DNA of 46,259 nt from JAAYEV01 sp964508195 (lineage in GTDB: Bacteria; Bacillota; Clostridia; Ch29), in the NCBI GenBank assembly GCA_964508195.1, contig CAZDSH010000008.1, forward strand, positions 1 through 46,259. Reading direction: 5' to 3'. Position numbers and translations under genes: made by a program. Below the pieces are notes generated by a model that saw only the letters and a program-made list of their open reading frames with translations, did not search any database and was not told the DNA's origin. Shown in pieces: positions 1 to 9,243 of this stretch; position 1 is the stretch's first letter; every line of letters begins with the position of its first letter.

Positions 1-335
1 AGAGCGCCGCGGCCAGTGAGGAGCTATCCGGTCAGGCGGACCTTTTAAGGGAGACTGTGGGACATTTCAAGTTAAAAAGGCAGGCCCAGGGCCTAAGGGA
101 TCAGAGCAGCCTGTATAACAAGGGTATGGGAACGGATTTTAAAGCGGGCAAAAAAGATTACGATAGGGCCGCTACAAAAAAGGTAAAATCCATAATCCAT
201 AAGGAAACGATACCAAAGGAAGGGAACCATGGGGATGATAGCATGGACGAATCCGAAGATATAACGGATTTTCAGACCGCAGCGGCATCGGAGGTAGAAA
301 TTGAGTTAAAGGATAACGATTTTGGAAAGTATTAA
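1..335 (+). CDS. Methyl-accepting chemotaxis protein, C-terminal fragment
   Basis: The open frame enters from the left edge; its first full codon is at position 3. The first residues read SAAASEELSGQADLLRETVGHFKL, which is the typical end of the MCP cytoplasmic signalling domain. After about residue 25 the sequence becomes a hydrophilic, charged tail of about 85 residues ending in DFGKY, which is longer than in many receptors. It could be an adaptation or tether tail, but it lacks a clear NWETF-type CheR/CheB docking pentapeptide. The stop codon overlaps the possible TTG start of cheR, so the two are likely co-translated. Being next to cheR and cheB fits a receptor under methylation control. 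The ligand-binding part lies outside the window. Confidence 0.8.
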   Translation, partial: SAAASEELSGQADLLRETVGHFKLKRQAQGLRDQSSLYNKGMGTDFKAGKKDYDRAATKKVKSIIHKETIPKEGNHGDDSMDESEDITDFQTAAASEVEIELKDNDFGKY

Positions 336-1182
336 ATATCCTATGGATTTAAAGGACAGATGGACTATGCTGACTATTACAGATAAGGAATTTACAAAAT
401 TAGCCGAATACATAAGGATAAACTATGGTATACATCTAAAAAAGGAAAAGCGATCCCTCGTCCTAGGGAGGCTCAACAGTCTGCTGGCACAAAAGGGCTT
501 TAAGAGCTTCTCCGAATACTACGATTATATAATTACGGATAAGACAGAAAATGCTCCATCGGAATTAATAGACAGAATAAGTACGAATCATACTTACTTC
601 ATGAGGGAGGTTAGCCACTTTGACTATTTTAAGGACAAGGTGTTGCCGTATCTCTTTGAAACGGTGAAGGAAAGGGATTTGCGTGTATGGAGCGCAGGTT
701 GTTCCACTGGGGAGGAGCCCTATACCTTGGCGATGATCATAAGACAAAGTATAGGGGATAAAAGGAAGTTATGGGATACAAAAATATTGGCAACGGATAT
801 CTCAGGAAAAGCATTACAAAAAGCGATAAAAGGCATATACGATGTGCAGGCTATAGCTTCATTGCCTTCCCAGTGGAAACTAAATTTCTTCAGGAAGGTT
901 GATAAGGAAAAATATACTATAGTGAACAGCATAAAAAAAGAGGTTATATTCAGGAGATTTAACCTAATGGAACAAACTTTTCCCTTTAGACAGAGGTTCC
1001 ATGTTATTTTCTGTAGGAATGTAATGATATATTTCAATGCCGAAACGAAGGCAAGGCTTGTTCAAAAATTCTACGAATATACTAAGCCCGGGGGCTATCT
1101 TTTCCTGGGACACTCGGAGAGTCTAAATCGCAGAGAAAGTGATTACAGGTACGTAATGCCATCAGTATACAGAAAGGAATAA
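322..1182 (+). CDS. cheR: CheR-type chemoreceptor glutamate methyltransferase
   Basis: It transfers methyl groups from S-adenosylmethionine to receptor glutamates. The N-terminal helical domain (about residues 15-85 of 286) is followed by a Rossmann methyltransferase fold. Visible motifs are YFMREVSHFDYF, the SAM-binding loop WSAGCSTGEEPYTLAM, ILATDIS, the FHVIFCRNVMIYF strand and GGYLFLGHSESL, all in family order and at usual length. The start is uncertain: TTG at 322 overlaps the receptor gene, whereas ATG at 367 (MLTITDKEF) has an AAAGGA sequence about 10 bases upstream and matches where the family usually begins. The gene is followed closely by cheB, giving the classic adaptation pair. 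Confidence 0.93.
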   Translation: MESIKYPMDLKDRWTMLTITDKEFTKLAEYIRINYGIHLKKEKRSLVLGRLNSLLAQKGFKSFSEYYDYIITDKTENAPSELIDRISTNHTYFMREVSHFDYFKDKVLPYLFETVKERDLRVWSAGCSTGEEPYTLAMIIRQSIGDKRKLWDTKILATDISGKALQKAIKGIYDVQAIASLPSQWKLNFFRKVDKEKYTIVNSIKKEVIFRRFNLMEQTFPFRQRFHVIFCRNVMIYFNAETKARLVQKFYEYTKPGGYLFLGHSESLNRRESDYRYVMPSVYRKE

Positions 1183-1186
1183 TGTC

Positions 1187-2242
1187 ATGGCGAACAGAAA
1201 AAAGATCAGAGTCCTGGTGGTGGATGATTCGTTGGTATTTAGCGAGGCAATCGCAATAGGTATCGAAAAGGATCCCGGTATAGAGGTCGTAGCCGTTGCA
1301 TCAAACGCCTTCGAGGCCAGAGATAGGATAATCGAATTCAGACCCGATGTTATGACCCTTGATATTGAGATGCCAAAGATGAACGGAATAGAATTCCTAA
1401 GGCAACTTATGCCCCAATACCCCATACCGGTAGTAGTTGTAAGCGCTATCAACGGTGCAGTGTTCGAGGCGTTAAAATACGGTGCCGTCGAGTTCGTAAC
1501 GAAACCAGGTATAGGCAGTAGGGGCGGTATCCAGGGCCTTGTTGAAGAACTTATACCGAAAATAAAAATTGCGGCGAATGCAAATATAAAACGGGAAAAG
1601 GATCTAATGGGAACGCAGCAGCATATAGATACCACCGCCGGTACCGGGAGTAGATCCGTTATAGCCGTCGGTTCATCTACGGGGGGTACCGAGGCGGTTC
1701 TTAGCATATTGAAAACCTTTACCGTTGATATGCCCTGTACTTTAATCGTGCAACACATGCCCCCGGTATTTACGAGGCTTTATGCAGAGCGTTTAAACAG
1801 TATATGTTCTATAGAGGTGCGGGAGGCGAAGGACGGAGACAGGCTATACCCCGGTTTAGCCCTTGTTGCACCCGGAGGATTGCATATACAGGTAAAGAGA
1901 GATCCGAGGGGTCCCTACATCAGATGTATAAAAGGGGAGAAGGTTAGCGGCCATTGCCCATCGGCGGATGTGCTGTTCAACTCCGTAGCTGATTGTTACG
2001 GCAAGAAGGCTATCGGTGTCATACTGACAGGGATGGGCAAAGATGGTGCAAAGGGGCTCCTCAATATGAGGAAAAAAGGTGCAAAGACCATCGGGCAGGA
2101 TGAAACGACCTGTGTAGTATACGGTATGCCAAGGGCCGCCTATGAGATCGGTGCCGTGGACAGGCAGGCGGAGCTTAAGGATATACCTAGGCTTATACAG
2201 AGGAGCCTAAATATGATCCATAATGCGGCTTGTCGTCATTAA
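1187..2242 (+). CDS. cheB: CheB, receiver-methylesterase/glutamine deamidase
   Basis: It removes methyl groups from receptors when phosphorylated. The N-terminal receiver (residues about 7-125) has VLVVDDS, phospho-acceptor Asp59 in TLDIEMPKMNG, VVVSA and the EFVTKP lysine. A linker leads to the CheB methylesterase domain (about 160-345) with GSSTGG (catalytic Ser164), QHMP histidine and the GMGKDG aspartate. Length (351 aa) is normal. It starts with ATG four bases after the cheR stop. No cheA or cheW lies in the window, so the phosphodonor is unknown. It could be a CheA upstream or one of the kinases downstream (inference). Confidence 0.95.
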   Translation: MANRKKIRVLVVDDSLVFSEAIAIGIEKDPGIEVVAVASNAFEARDRIIEFRPDVMTLDIEMPKMNGIEFLRQLMPQYPIPVVVVSAINGAVFEALKYGAVEFVTKPGIGSRGGIQGLVEELIPKIKIAANANIKREKDLMGTQQHIDTTAGTGSRSVIAVGSSTGGTEAVLSILKTFTVDMPCTLIVQHMPPVFTRLYAERLNSICSIEVREAKDGDRLYPGLALVAPGGLHIQVKRDPRGPYIRCIKGEKVSGHCPSADVLFNSVADCYGKKAIGVILTGMGKDGAKGLLNMRKKGAKTIGQDETTCVVYGMPRAAYEIGAVDRQAELKDIPRLIQRSLNMIHNAACRH

Positions 2243-2312
2243 AGATTTTACCGGCAGTGACGGATCAAAAGACTGGGTTTCTAAATATTAAGATAAGGGG
2301 GGAGAAGAGGAT

Positions 2313-5300
2313 ATGACTGAAGACGCCGGGATACTTTTTTTTATGGGGAACGAAAAGGAGGCTGGGGAGATAGGAAATATACTAGAAAAATCGGGATATG
2401 ATTTTACACAAAGCTATGCCTATTCCCTATCGGATTTTAGTAGGTTGCTTGCAAAAAGGTCCTGGGGGCTTATTGTAGTTGACTGTTGTATCGCAGATGT
2501 ATCCCCCGATCAGGTGTTATCACGGATAAGGGAGGCCGGCTCCTTGGCACCGGTTATAGCTATCATCGAAAATACGGACATACAACGGGCTTTAAAGTTA
2601 ACTAAAACAGGCTATTGCAACTATGTTATAAAGGGGGAATACGACAAACTATTGCGAATGGTACAATACAAACTAAAACTTAATACTCTAAGGTGTATAG
2701 GTAATTATTCCTGCGAGGACTTATTTACGATTTTGTCGGCGGTTTCCAACGGGATAATAAGATTCGATGGGGAGGGCAAAACCGTATTTATCAACGATGC
2801 GGCCCAAGCTCTCACCGGGTGGTCCGGCATCGCAGCTATAGGAAAACCCGTGGAGGATATTCTCCAAGTGATGGATGTAAAGACAGGAGAAAGAATCGGC
2901 TGCCAGAGGCTTTATGACCTCTATACGAAGGAGGGACAAAACTTTGATTCTAATTTAGTTTTGATACCGAGGGAGGGAACGAAAAAATACGTATCCCTCC
3001 GATGTACGCCTTTGTACGGAGTAGACGGAAGTACGGCCGGGGGCGTTATTACATTTCAAGATATTACGAGCTACAAGCGTATAAACGAAGAGTTAAAGGC
3101 GGAGCGGAACAATACGAGGTACCATTTCCAATATGCCCCTATAGGCATGGCTGTTATAGATAAAAACCTTAGAGTACGAAGTGTTAACGATCGTTTTATC
3201 GATATATGCGACCGCGCAGACGAGGATGTTATCGGTTCTGATATTTGCAAAGGCCTCGGCTGCATTGAAGGCAACGATACTACAGCCACCAAGGGTAGGG
3301 AATGTGATAACTGCGTCATAAAAAAATGTATAGTACAAGTACGGGATTCAAGTATACCCTTACGGGATGTAGAGAAAACCTATAATCTTTTTAGAGATGG
3401 CCAAAGGGTCCAACGTACCTTTAACTGCAACTTTGTACCCCTAAAGATCAAAGGTGAAAACAGCGTACTGATTTCGATACAGGACGTCACAAAACAAAGG
3501 CTCGTAGAGGAACAGCTAAAGACCTCCAGGGATTTTTATTTAACGCTTTTTGAGGAGTTCCCCGTTATGGTATGGCGTACGGATATTACGGGGAATGTGG
3601 ACTATGTGAATAAAAAGATGTTGGAGTTCGTCGGCAGGGAACAGGATAAAGGGTTAGGGATAAGGTGGGTGGCCAATGTACATCCCGGGGACATCATGAA
3701 CTACGTCGATGCGTACAATAAGGCCTTCGATAAAAGGGAGATATTCGAGTATGAGTACAGGGTGAGGCGTTTTGACGGGGAATACCGATGGCTCTATAGT
3801 CATGCATGCCCCTATTACGATTTAGATAGGAAATTTGCCGGTTATATAGGTACGAGCTACGATGTAACGGGTAAAAAGGAATGGGAATTCGAGATAAATC
3901 GTGCTATGGAAGCCACCCGGGAGGCCTATAGGTCAAAGAGTGAATTTCTGGCTAATATGAGTCATGAGATAAGGACGCCGTTAAACGGTATACAGGGGAT
4001 GATAGATCTAACGCTGCTTACGGATTTAACTGAAGAACAAAGGGATAATTTGAACATTGCCAAGAACTGTTCGGAGTCTTTACTGGCTATTATAAATGAT
4101 ATATTGGATTTTTCTAAAATGGAAGTAGGTAAGGTTTCTATAGAGAATGTGGAATTCGATATAAGGGATCTCATAAACAGAATCATAAGGGCCCACCATT
4201 TAAAGGCCGACAAAAAGGGAATAGAGCTAAACTACCAGATTCCCGCGGACATGCCAGACTTTGTAATAGGGGATCCGAACAGGCTACGTCAGGTATTGGA
4301 CAACCTTATCAGCAACGCCGTTAAGTTCACGGATAAGGGGTTTGCAAATCTTATAATTAGGCTCGCGGAGAAAACTGAGGGCTATGTTAAGCTACAGTTT
4401 TCTATGCTCGACACAGGTATAGGTATCTCCGAAAGGGAGATGAAAAAACTCTTTAGAAGTTTCAGCCAGGTAAACAGTTCTAGGACGAAACAGCATAAGG
4501 GTACGGGCCTCGGGCTTATAATAGCGAAGAACATCGTCGAAATGATGGGGGGCACTTTAGAGGTAGAGAGCGAAAAAGGGCTGGGCAGCGAATTTTCTTT
4601 TATGCTGAGGTTTGGCATAGGACGGGGGGATGGGGATTTAGACGGGGCTACAAGGAGATATAGGCCAAGAACTGTAACAGATGCTAAAATACTCCTTGTA
4701 GAGGACGACGAAATAAATCGGAAGGTAATAAGTCGTATGCTTAAGGAGATAGGCTACAAACACGATGTGGTAGCCAGCGGTATGGAGGCCCTTAAGCTAT
4801 TGGAGGAAAATGAATACGATCTGTGCCTTATGGATATACAGATGCCCGGCCTTGACGGTATCCAGACCACGGCCCTTATCAGGGAGGGTGAAAAAAATGC
4901 ACAGAAAGCTCCTATGCCCATCGTTGCTATAACAGCCTATGCCCTGCGGGGGGACCGTGAAAAGTTTTTGGCGATGGATATGGACGGCTATATAGCGAAA
5001 CCCTTCCAGATATCGGAACTTTATATACAATTAGAAAGCCTCCTTAGTAATAGAGGGGAAACCCGTAAAAAGGGTACGGAGAGGGGTAAAAATATCAGCG
5101 GATTTTTACGGGACTATATGCGAAGTATACAACCTACAATAGATTCGATGAAAAATAGCATTAAAAATCTAGAGGCTGCGATAAATAGACGGGATATGGA
5201 TATGGCGGAAAAGGTGGCCCATGAAATTAAAACCCTTGCAACATTGATCAGCGCGGAAAATTTAAAAATAGCTGCCTTTAGGGTTGAACTCGCTGCAAGA

Positions 5301-5393
5301 CGTGGCGATGATGAAGAGAGCAGGAGACTGTATAACGCCCTTTATAGTATAGTCGAAAAATACGCCACGAATATTAGTAAACTGGAGGAATAG
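2313..5393 (+). CDS. Cytosolic hybrid histidine kinase (REC-like, three PAS, HisKA, HATPase, REC, HPt-like)
   Basis: This is a 1026-residue multidomain sensor kinase without membrane segments. In order: a divergent receiver-like domain (about 5-110), PAS domains at about 135-258, 262-395 and 400-525 (each ending in an FQDITSYK / SIQDVTKQR / SYDVTGKK-type sequence), HisKA with His551 in ANMSHEIRTP, an HATPase with N, G1 and G2 boxes (NLISNAVKFT, DTGIGIS, GTGLGL), a receiver with Asp841 in LMDIQMPGLDG, and a C-terminal helical region with His970 in AHEIKTL resembling an HPt domain. The second PAS has a cysteine-rich insert. The next gene is a lone receiver three bases downstream, its likely partner. 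The stimulus is unknown. Confidence 0.9.
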   Translation: MTEDAGILFFMGNEKEAGEIGNILEKSGYDFTQSYAYSLSDFSRLLAKRSWGLIVVDCCIADVSPDQVLSRIREAGSLAPVIAIIENTDIQRALKLTKTGYCNYVIKGEYDKLLRMVQYKLKLNTLRCIGNYSCEDLFTILSAVSNGIIRFDGEGKTVFINDAAQALTGWSGIAAIGKPVEDILQVMDVKTGERIGCQRLYDLYTKEGQNFDSNLVLIPREGTKKYVSLRCTPLYGVDGSTAGGVITFQDITSYKRINEELKAERNNTRYHFQYAPIGMAVIDKNLRVRSVNDRFIDICDRADEDVIGSDICKGLGCIEGNDTTATKGRECDNCVIKKCIVQVRDSSIPLRDVEKTYNLFRDGQRVQRTFNCNFVPLKIKGENSVLISIQDVTKQRLVEEQLKTSRDFYLTLFEEFPVMVWRTDITGNVDYVNKKMLEFVGREQDKGLGIRWVANVHPGDIMNYVDAYNKAFDKREIFEYEYRVRRFDGEYRWLYSHACPYYDLDRKFAGYIGTSYDVTGKKEWEFEINRAMEATREAYRSKSEFLANMSHEIRTPLNGIQGMIDLTLLTDLTEEQRDNLNIAKNCSESLLAIINDILDFSKMEVGKVSIENVEFDIRDLINRIIRAHHLKADKKGIELNYQIPADMPDFVIGDPNRLRQVLDNLISNAVKFTDKGFANLIIRLAEKTEGYVKLQFSMLDTGIGISEREMKKLFRSFSQVNSSRTKQHKGTGLGLIIAKNIVEMMGGTLEVESEKGLGSEFSFMLRFGIGRGDGDLDGATRRYRPRTVTDAKILLVEDDEINRKVISRMLKEIGYKHDVVASGMEALKLLEENEYDLCLMDIQMPGLDGIQTTALIREGEKNAQKAPMPIVAITAYALRGDREKFLAMDMDGYIAKPFQISELYIQLESLLSNRGETRKKGTERGKNISGFLRDYMRSIQPTIDSMKNSIKNLEAAINRRDMDMAEKVAHEIKTLATLISAENLKIAAFRVELAARRGDDEESRRLYNALYSIVEKYATNISKLEE

Positions 5394-5396
5394 ATT

Positions 5397-5795
5397 ATGA
5401 ATATACTTATCGCAGAGGATGATTTCGTAAGCAGAAGATTTCTGAATAAAGTGCTTTCCCAATACGGGGAATGTGATATGACCATAGACGGTATAGAAAC
5501 GGTGGAGGCCTTCGTGATAGCCCATGACATAGGAAAGCCCTACGATATACTGTGCCTCGATATTATGATGCCGAAGATAGACGGGCTTAGGGCACTAAAG
5601 GCTATAAGGGATTTTGAACAGAGGAAGAAAATAGCCGATGATAAGAGGTGCAAAGTTATCGTAACCAGTGCCCTTGGCGAGGCGGAGGTGGCTTTTGACA
5701 CCTACCGTATAGGGAAGGAAGTGTATTTAACGAAGCCCATTAGTATCGAGGATATCACGAAGGCAATGAAAGAACTAGAGGTCTTAGATAATTAA
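5397..5795 (+). CDS. Single-domain response regulator (receiver only)
   Basis: A 132-residue free-standing receiver with the acidic pair AEDD, phospho-acceptor Asp in CLDIMMPKIDG, the conserved Thr/Ser position (VTSA) and the lysine in LTKP. It has no output domain, so it works by phosphotransfer or protein contact, as CheY or Spo0F do. It starts three bases after the hybrid kinase stop, so it is translationally linked to it. It is clearly paralogous to the 130-residue receiver at 8829-9221: both share the opening ILIAEDD, SYGECD/QYGECD, GKPYD and CLDIMMP blocks. Confidence 0.92.
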   Translation: MNILIAEDDFVSRRFLNKVLSQYGECDMTIDGIETVEAFVIAHDIGKPYDILCLDIMMPKIDGLRALKAIRDFEQRKKIADDKRCKVIVTSALGEAEVAFDTYRIGKEVYLTKPISIEDITKAMKELEVLDN

Positions 5796-5824
5796 AAATC
5801 TTTAATGAGCAGAGGGCGATGTAA

Positions 5825-6862
5825 ATGAAAAGGAAAATTCATATCTCTGAATGTACCTGCGAACATGTTGTGGCAGAAGACATATTCAACGACTATGATA
5901 AGTTTTTGTTGCCGAGGGGTACCGCTATCAATAGATACCTGATACAAAGGCTTGCGGAACTCGGTATAGAGTATATATGGGTAACGAAGATAAAACGCGA
6001 TGATTCTATAATGGAGAAAAATTTCTATGTATTTAAGGAGAAGTTTGAAACCATCGCGGAAAATATGGAGCGTTTTGTAACAGGCCTCGTCAGGGGACAG
6101 AGGCTTGACTTTGAATTAGTGCAGAGGATGACGAAGGATATATTATATTCCCAGCATGAACCAAGGGACATAATAAAATGGTTGCTCCGGATTAAATCCA
6201 TTGATATACAGACCTATCAACACTCTATAAATGTTTCCTTCTATTCGATGTTACTTGCAGGGTGGCTAAACCTTGCAAGGAAAGACATATTAATAGCGAC
6301 TCAGGCGGGGTTGCTCCATGACTTAGGGAAAGCGAAGGTGCCCAATGATTTATTAAACAAAAAAGGAAAACTCACGGAGGAAGAGATGGAGGAGGTTAAA
6401 AGGCATACTATATACGGTTATGATCTAGTAAAGGATAATTCGAACATAAGGGATAGCATCAAAGATGTGATGTTAAAGCACCACGAAAGAGAGGACGGAT
6501 CGGGCTATCCCTTAGGGCTACGGGGGGAACAATTGGATATGTATACAAAGATCGTTGCCGTAGCGGATGTATACGATGCCATGGTTTCCGATAGACCGTA
6601 TAAAAAGGCTTTAACGCCCTTTGATGCCTTCGAAGAGTTTATTGTCCTTTGCCGAGGAAGGTTAGATACCTATGTCATTGATACGTTGGTATATAACCTA
6701 TCAAGATATTATACCGGTGGCGGGGTCATGCTTAGCAACGGTAAAGCCGGGAACATTGTTTACGTCCCGCCCCATTGTGTCTGGAAACCGATAATCGATA
6801 CCGGGGCGGAGTTTCTGGATCTATCCCGGGAGGAGGATATTTACATAGCCAATATGGTTTAA
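5825..6862 (+). CDS. HD-GYP domain protein (probable c-di-GMP phosphodiesterase)
   Basis: A 345-residue protein with an N-terminal alpha/beta region (about 1-60, DUF3391-like position) and an HD-GYP domain (about 130-300). Metal and substrate motifs are present: HSINV, LLHDLGKAKVP, the KK..LT.EE..E...H stretch, HHEREDGSGYP (the HD-GYP signature) and AVADVYDAMVSDRPYKKA. HD-GYP enzymes hydrolyse cyclic-di-GMP, some other cyclic dinucleotides. There is no receiver domain in the protein, so control by the flanking free receivers would have to be in trans (inference). It lies between two homologous kinase/receiver pairs. Confidence 0.9.
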   Translation: MKRKIHISECTCEHVVAEDIFNDYDKFLLPRGTAINRYLIQRLAELGIEYIWVTKIKRDDSIMEKNFYVFKEKFETIAENMERFVTGLVRGQRLDFELVQRMTKDILYSQHEPRDIIKWLLRIKSIDIQTYQHSINVSFYSMLLAGWLNLARKDILIATQAGLLHDLGKAKVPNDLLNKKGKLTEEEMEEVKRHTIYGYDLVKDNSNIRDSIKDVMLKHHEREDGSGYPLGLRGEQLDMYTKIVAVADVYDAMVSDRPYKKALTPFDAFEEFIVLCRGRLDTYVIDTLVYNLSRYYTGGGVMLSNGKAGNIVYVPPHCVWKPIIDTGAEFLDLSREEDIYIANMV

Positions 6863-6910
6863 TCTCCTTTTAATTCATTAACGATAATTATAGAAAAGGC
6901 ATGATTAAAT

Positions 6911-8806
6911 ATGAAAAAAGGTAACTGGGGGGCGTTCACATTGGAGGGTTTGCTAAAATATCAAATACTTGCGGATAATGCGAACGATATTATTATATTT
7001 GCCACAACAGAGGGGAAGATTATCGAGGCGAACAGAGCCGCCCTATTGTCCTACGGTTACACGGAAGAAGAGATAATAGGCCGCTCAATATTTGAACTGA
7101 TAAGACCTGATAAGAATTTACCCGTTAGAACGAACCCCTTCGGAGCTGGCGGCGAAGGTATCTATTATGAGGCCGTAGCAACGCGTAAGGATGGCAGCAC
7201 GTTTTTGGTGGAGGCTAGTATGCAAAGTGCCCACATCGGCGACGGTAAAGTGCTCCTTAGCATACAACGGGACATTACTGAAAGGAAACAGGTAGAGGAA
7301 GAACTGAAGGTGGCCATGGAACATGCAGAGGCTGCGAACCTTGCAAAGAGTGAATTTTTAGCCAATATGAGTCATGAAATACGCACACCTTTAAACGGTA
7401 TGCTAGGGATGATCGATTTAACGCTGTTTACGGATTTAACTAAGGAACAGAGGGACAACCTCATCACTGCAAAGGATTGTGCCTCGGCTTTGCTTAACAT
7501 AATAAATGATATCCTTGATTTTTCGAAAATTGAGGCCCGTAAACTCATATTAGAGGATATAGGTTTCGACTTTAAAGAGTTTATCGAAATGACATTGAAA
7601 CCCCACAGGATAAAAGCGAAGGGGAAGGGACTCAGGTTGAACTATAAAGCGGCTGGGAATGTACCGAAGATAGTGCGGGGGGACCCGGGTAGGATAAAAC
7701 AGGTCCTTAATAATCTGTTGGGAAATGCGATAAAGTTTACCGACCACGGGGGGATAGACTTCTCTGTTCGCTGTATAAAAAGGATAGAGGACCTAGCGAC
7801 ATTAGAGTTCTCAGTTAAAGATACAGGGGTTGGTATAGCCCCTAATGATATAGAATATATTTTCAAGACCTTCACCCAGGCGGATAATTCCGTTACTAGG
7901 AAGTATGGCGGTTCAGGGCTTGGACTCGTTATATCCAAACAATTGGTAGAAATGATGGGGGGTACGATAGAAGTAGAAAGCGAGGTAGGCAGGGGAAGTA
8001 CTTTCAGTTTTGCAATAGAGCTTGGTATAGGGGATACGTTAAACAGTACCGGGGACGTGAAAACGAATAGGATAAAATCCACGGATGCGTTACAGGTGCT
8101 ACTCGTAGAGGATGACAGGACAAACCAGATCGTAATAGCCCGATTGCTTAAAGAGGCCGGCCATAGCGTTACAACGGCGGACAATGGATTTGAAGCGTTA
8201 AAGGTAATGGAGGAGAGACATTTTGATCTAGTGTTCATGGATATTCAGATGCCTAAAATGGACGGTATCGAAACGGTAAGGCGGATTCGCAGGAAGGAAA
8301 GGCTGATCGGGGGGGAAAGGGCTATAATAATTGCCCTTACTGCCTACGCCCTTCAGGGGGACAGGGAGAGGTTCCTTCGGGCAGGGATGGATGATTATGT
8401 AGCAAAACCCGTGCAAATAGAAAGGTTATTCGAGACGATAGAAAGAGCCCTTGCAAAACGAAGGGATGGTATCCCCGGGGGTATGGATACCTATGATAAT
8501 ACAGCCTATGAATATGAGGGGCTCGAAACTAGGAATAATAACATCGCCCGCAGGACTTTAGGCGGCATAATGTTAAACACCATGCTGTTGAAGGATGTTA
8601 TAAAGAAAAGGGATATGGAGAATGCGGAAAAGCACGCCCACCAAATTAGGCAACTTGCGGCAATGGCCGGCGAGAACGAATTAAAAAGGATCGCATTTCG
8701 GTTAGAACTTGCAACGAGGAAGCGGGATTTTGTTGCAGTGAACAGATGTTTAGAAGAAATTCTTCAGAAGGTGGACAAGATGAAAGAGATCCTGGATAAC
8801 CAGTAA
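6911..8806 (+). CDS. Cytosolic hybrid histidine kinase (PAS, HisKA, HATPase, REC, HPt-like)
   Basis: A 631-residue hybrid kinase related to the one at 2313-5393 but with one PAS (about 15-125, ending SIQRDITERKQ). HisKA carries His155 in ANMSHEIRTPLNG. The HATPase has NLLGNAIKFT, DTGVGIA and GSGLGLVIS. The receiver (about 395-515) has LLVEDD, Asp444 in FMDIQMPKMDG and AKPVQ. The C-terminal helical domain (about 545-631) has His575/His577 in KHAHQIRQL and parallels the HPt-like tail of the first kinase. There are no membrane segments. The shared architecture and the lone receiver after each kinase indicate a tandem duplication with PAS loss or gain. Confidence 0.92.
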   Translation: MKKGNWGAFTLEGLLKYQILADNANDIIIFATTEGKIIEANRAALLSYGYTEEEIIGRSIFELIRPDKNLPVRTNPFGAGGEGIYYEAVATRKDGSTFLVEASMQSAHIGDGKVLLSIQRDITERKQVEEELKVAMEHAEAANLAKSEFLANMSHEIRTPLNGMLGMIDLTLFTDLTKEQRDNLITAKDCASALLNIINDILDFSKIEARKLILEDIGFDFKEFIEMTLKPHRIKAKGKGLRLNYKAAGNVPKIVRGDPGRIKQVLNNLLGNAIKFTDHGGIDFSVRCIKRIEDLATLEFSVKDTGVGIAPNDIEYIFKTFTQADNSVTRKYGGSGLGLVISKQLVEMMGGTIEVESEVGRGSTFSFAIELGIGDTLNSTGDVKTNRIKSTDALQVLLVEDDRTNQIVIARLLKEAGHSVTTADNGFEALKVMEERHFDLVFMDIQMPKMDGIETVRRIRRKERLIGGERAIIIALTAYALQGDRERFLRAGMDDYVAKPVQIERLFETIERALAKRRDGIPGGMDTYDNTAYEYEGLETRNNNIARRTLGGIMLNTMLLKDVIKKRDMENAEKHAHQIRQLAAMAGENELKRIAFRLELATRKRDFVAVNRCLEEILQKVDKMKEILDNQ

Positions 8807-8828
8807 AATTTTAAAGGGGGAAGGGTGT

Positions 8829-9221
8829 ATGCGAATACTTATAGCCGAAGATGATTATGCAAGCAGGAAGTTTTTATGTAAGTTTCTTTCTTCCTATGGC
8901 GAATGTGATATTACAATAGACGGCATGGAAGCGCTGGAAGCTTTTATGATAGCCTGGGACGAGGGCAAACCCTATGACCTGGTTTGCCTTGATATTATGA
9001 TGCCTAATTTAGATGGGGAAAGAACCCTTAGCATGATACGGGATATTGAAGAACAAAAAGGGGTTGAGGATTCGCAGCGGGTTAAAATAATAATGACTAC
9101 GGCGTTAAACGAACCCCATAGGGTGCTTAAGGCCTTTAAAACCGGGTGTGAGGCCTACGCTTCAAAACCTATTAATACGGAAAAATTAATAGAGGTGATG
9201 GAAAAACTGGAACTGATTTGA
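8829..9221 (+). CDS. Single-domain response regulator (receiver only), paralogue
   Basis: A 130-residue lone receiver with AEDD, phospho-acceptor Asp in CLDIMMPNLDG, MTTA and the SKP lysine. It resembles the receiver at 5397-5795 along its whole length and sits in the same place behind a hybrid kinase. A purine-rich GGGGGAAGGG precedes its ATG. No output domain is present. It is likely a phosphotransfer intermediate or a protein-contact regulator, and the partner cannot be read from sequence. Confidence 0.92.
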   Translation: MRILIAEDDYASRKFLCKFLSSYGECDITIDGMEALEAFMIAWDEGKPYDLVCLDIMMPNLDGERTLSMIRDIEEQKGVEDSQRVKIIMTTALNEPHRVLKAFKTGCEAYASKPINTEKLIEVMEKLELI

Positions 9222-9243
9222 TAATATTACGGGGGTATGTAAA

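Noticed and set aside
1162..1758. 198-residue - strand ORF
   Set aside because: It is antisense to the CheB receiver region and not protein-like.
7642..8238. 198-residue - strand ORF
   Set aside because: It is a serine-rich mirror of the hybrid kinase gene (conserved HATPase/REC on the other strand).
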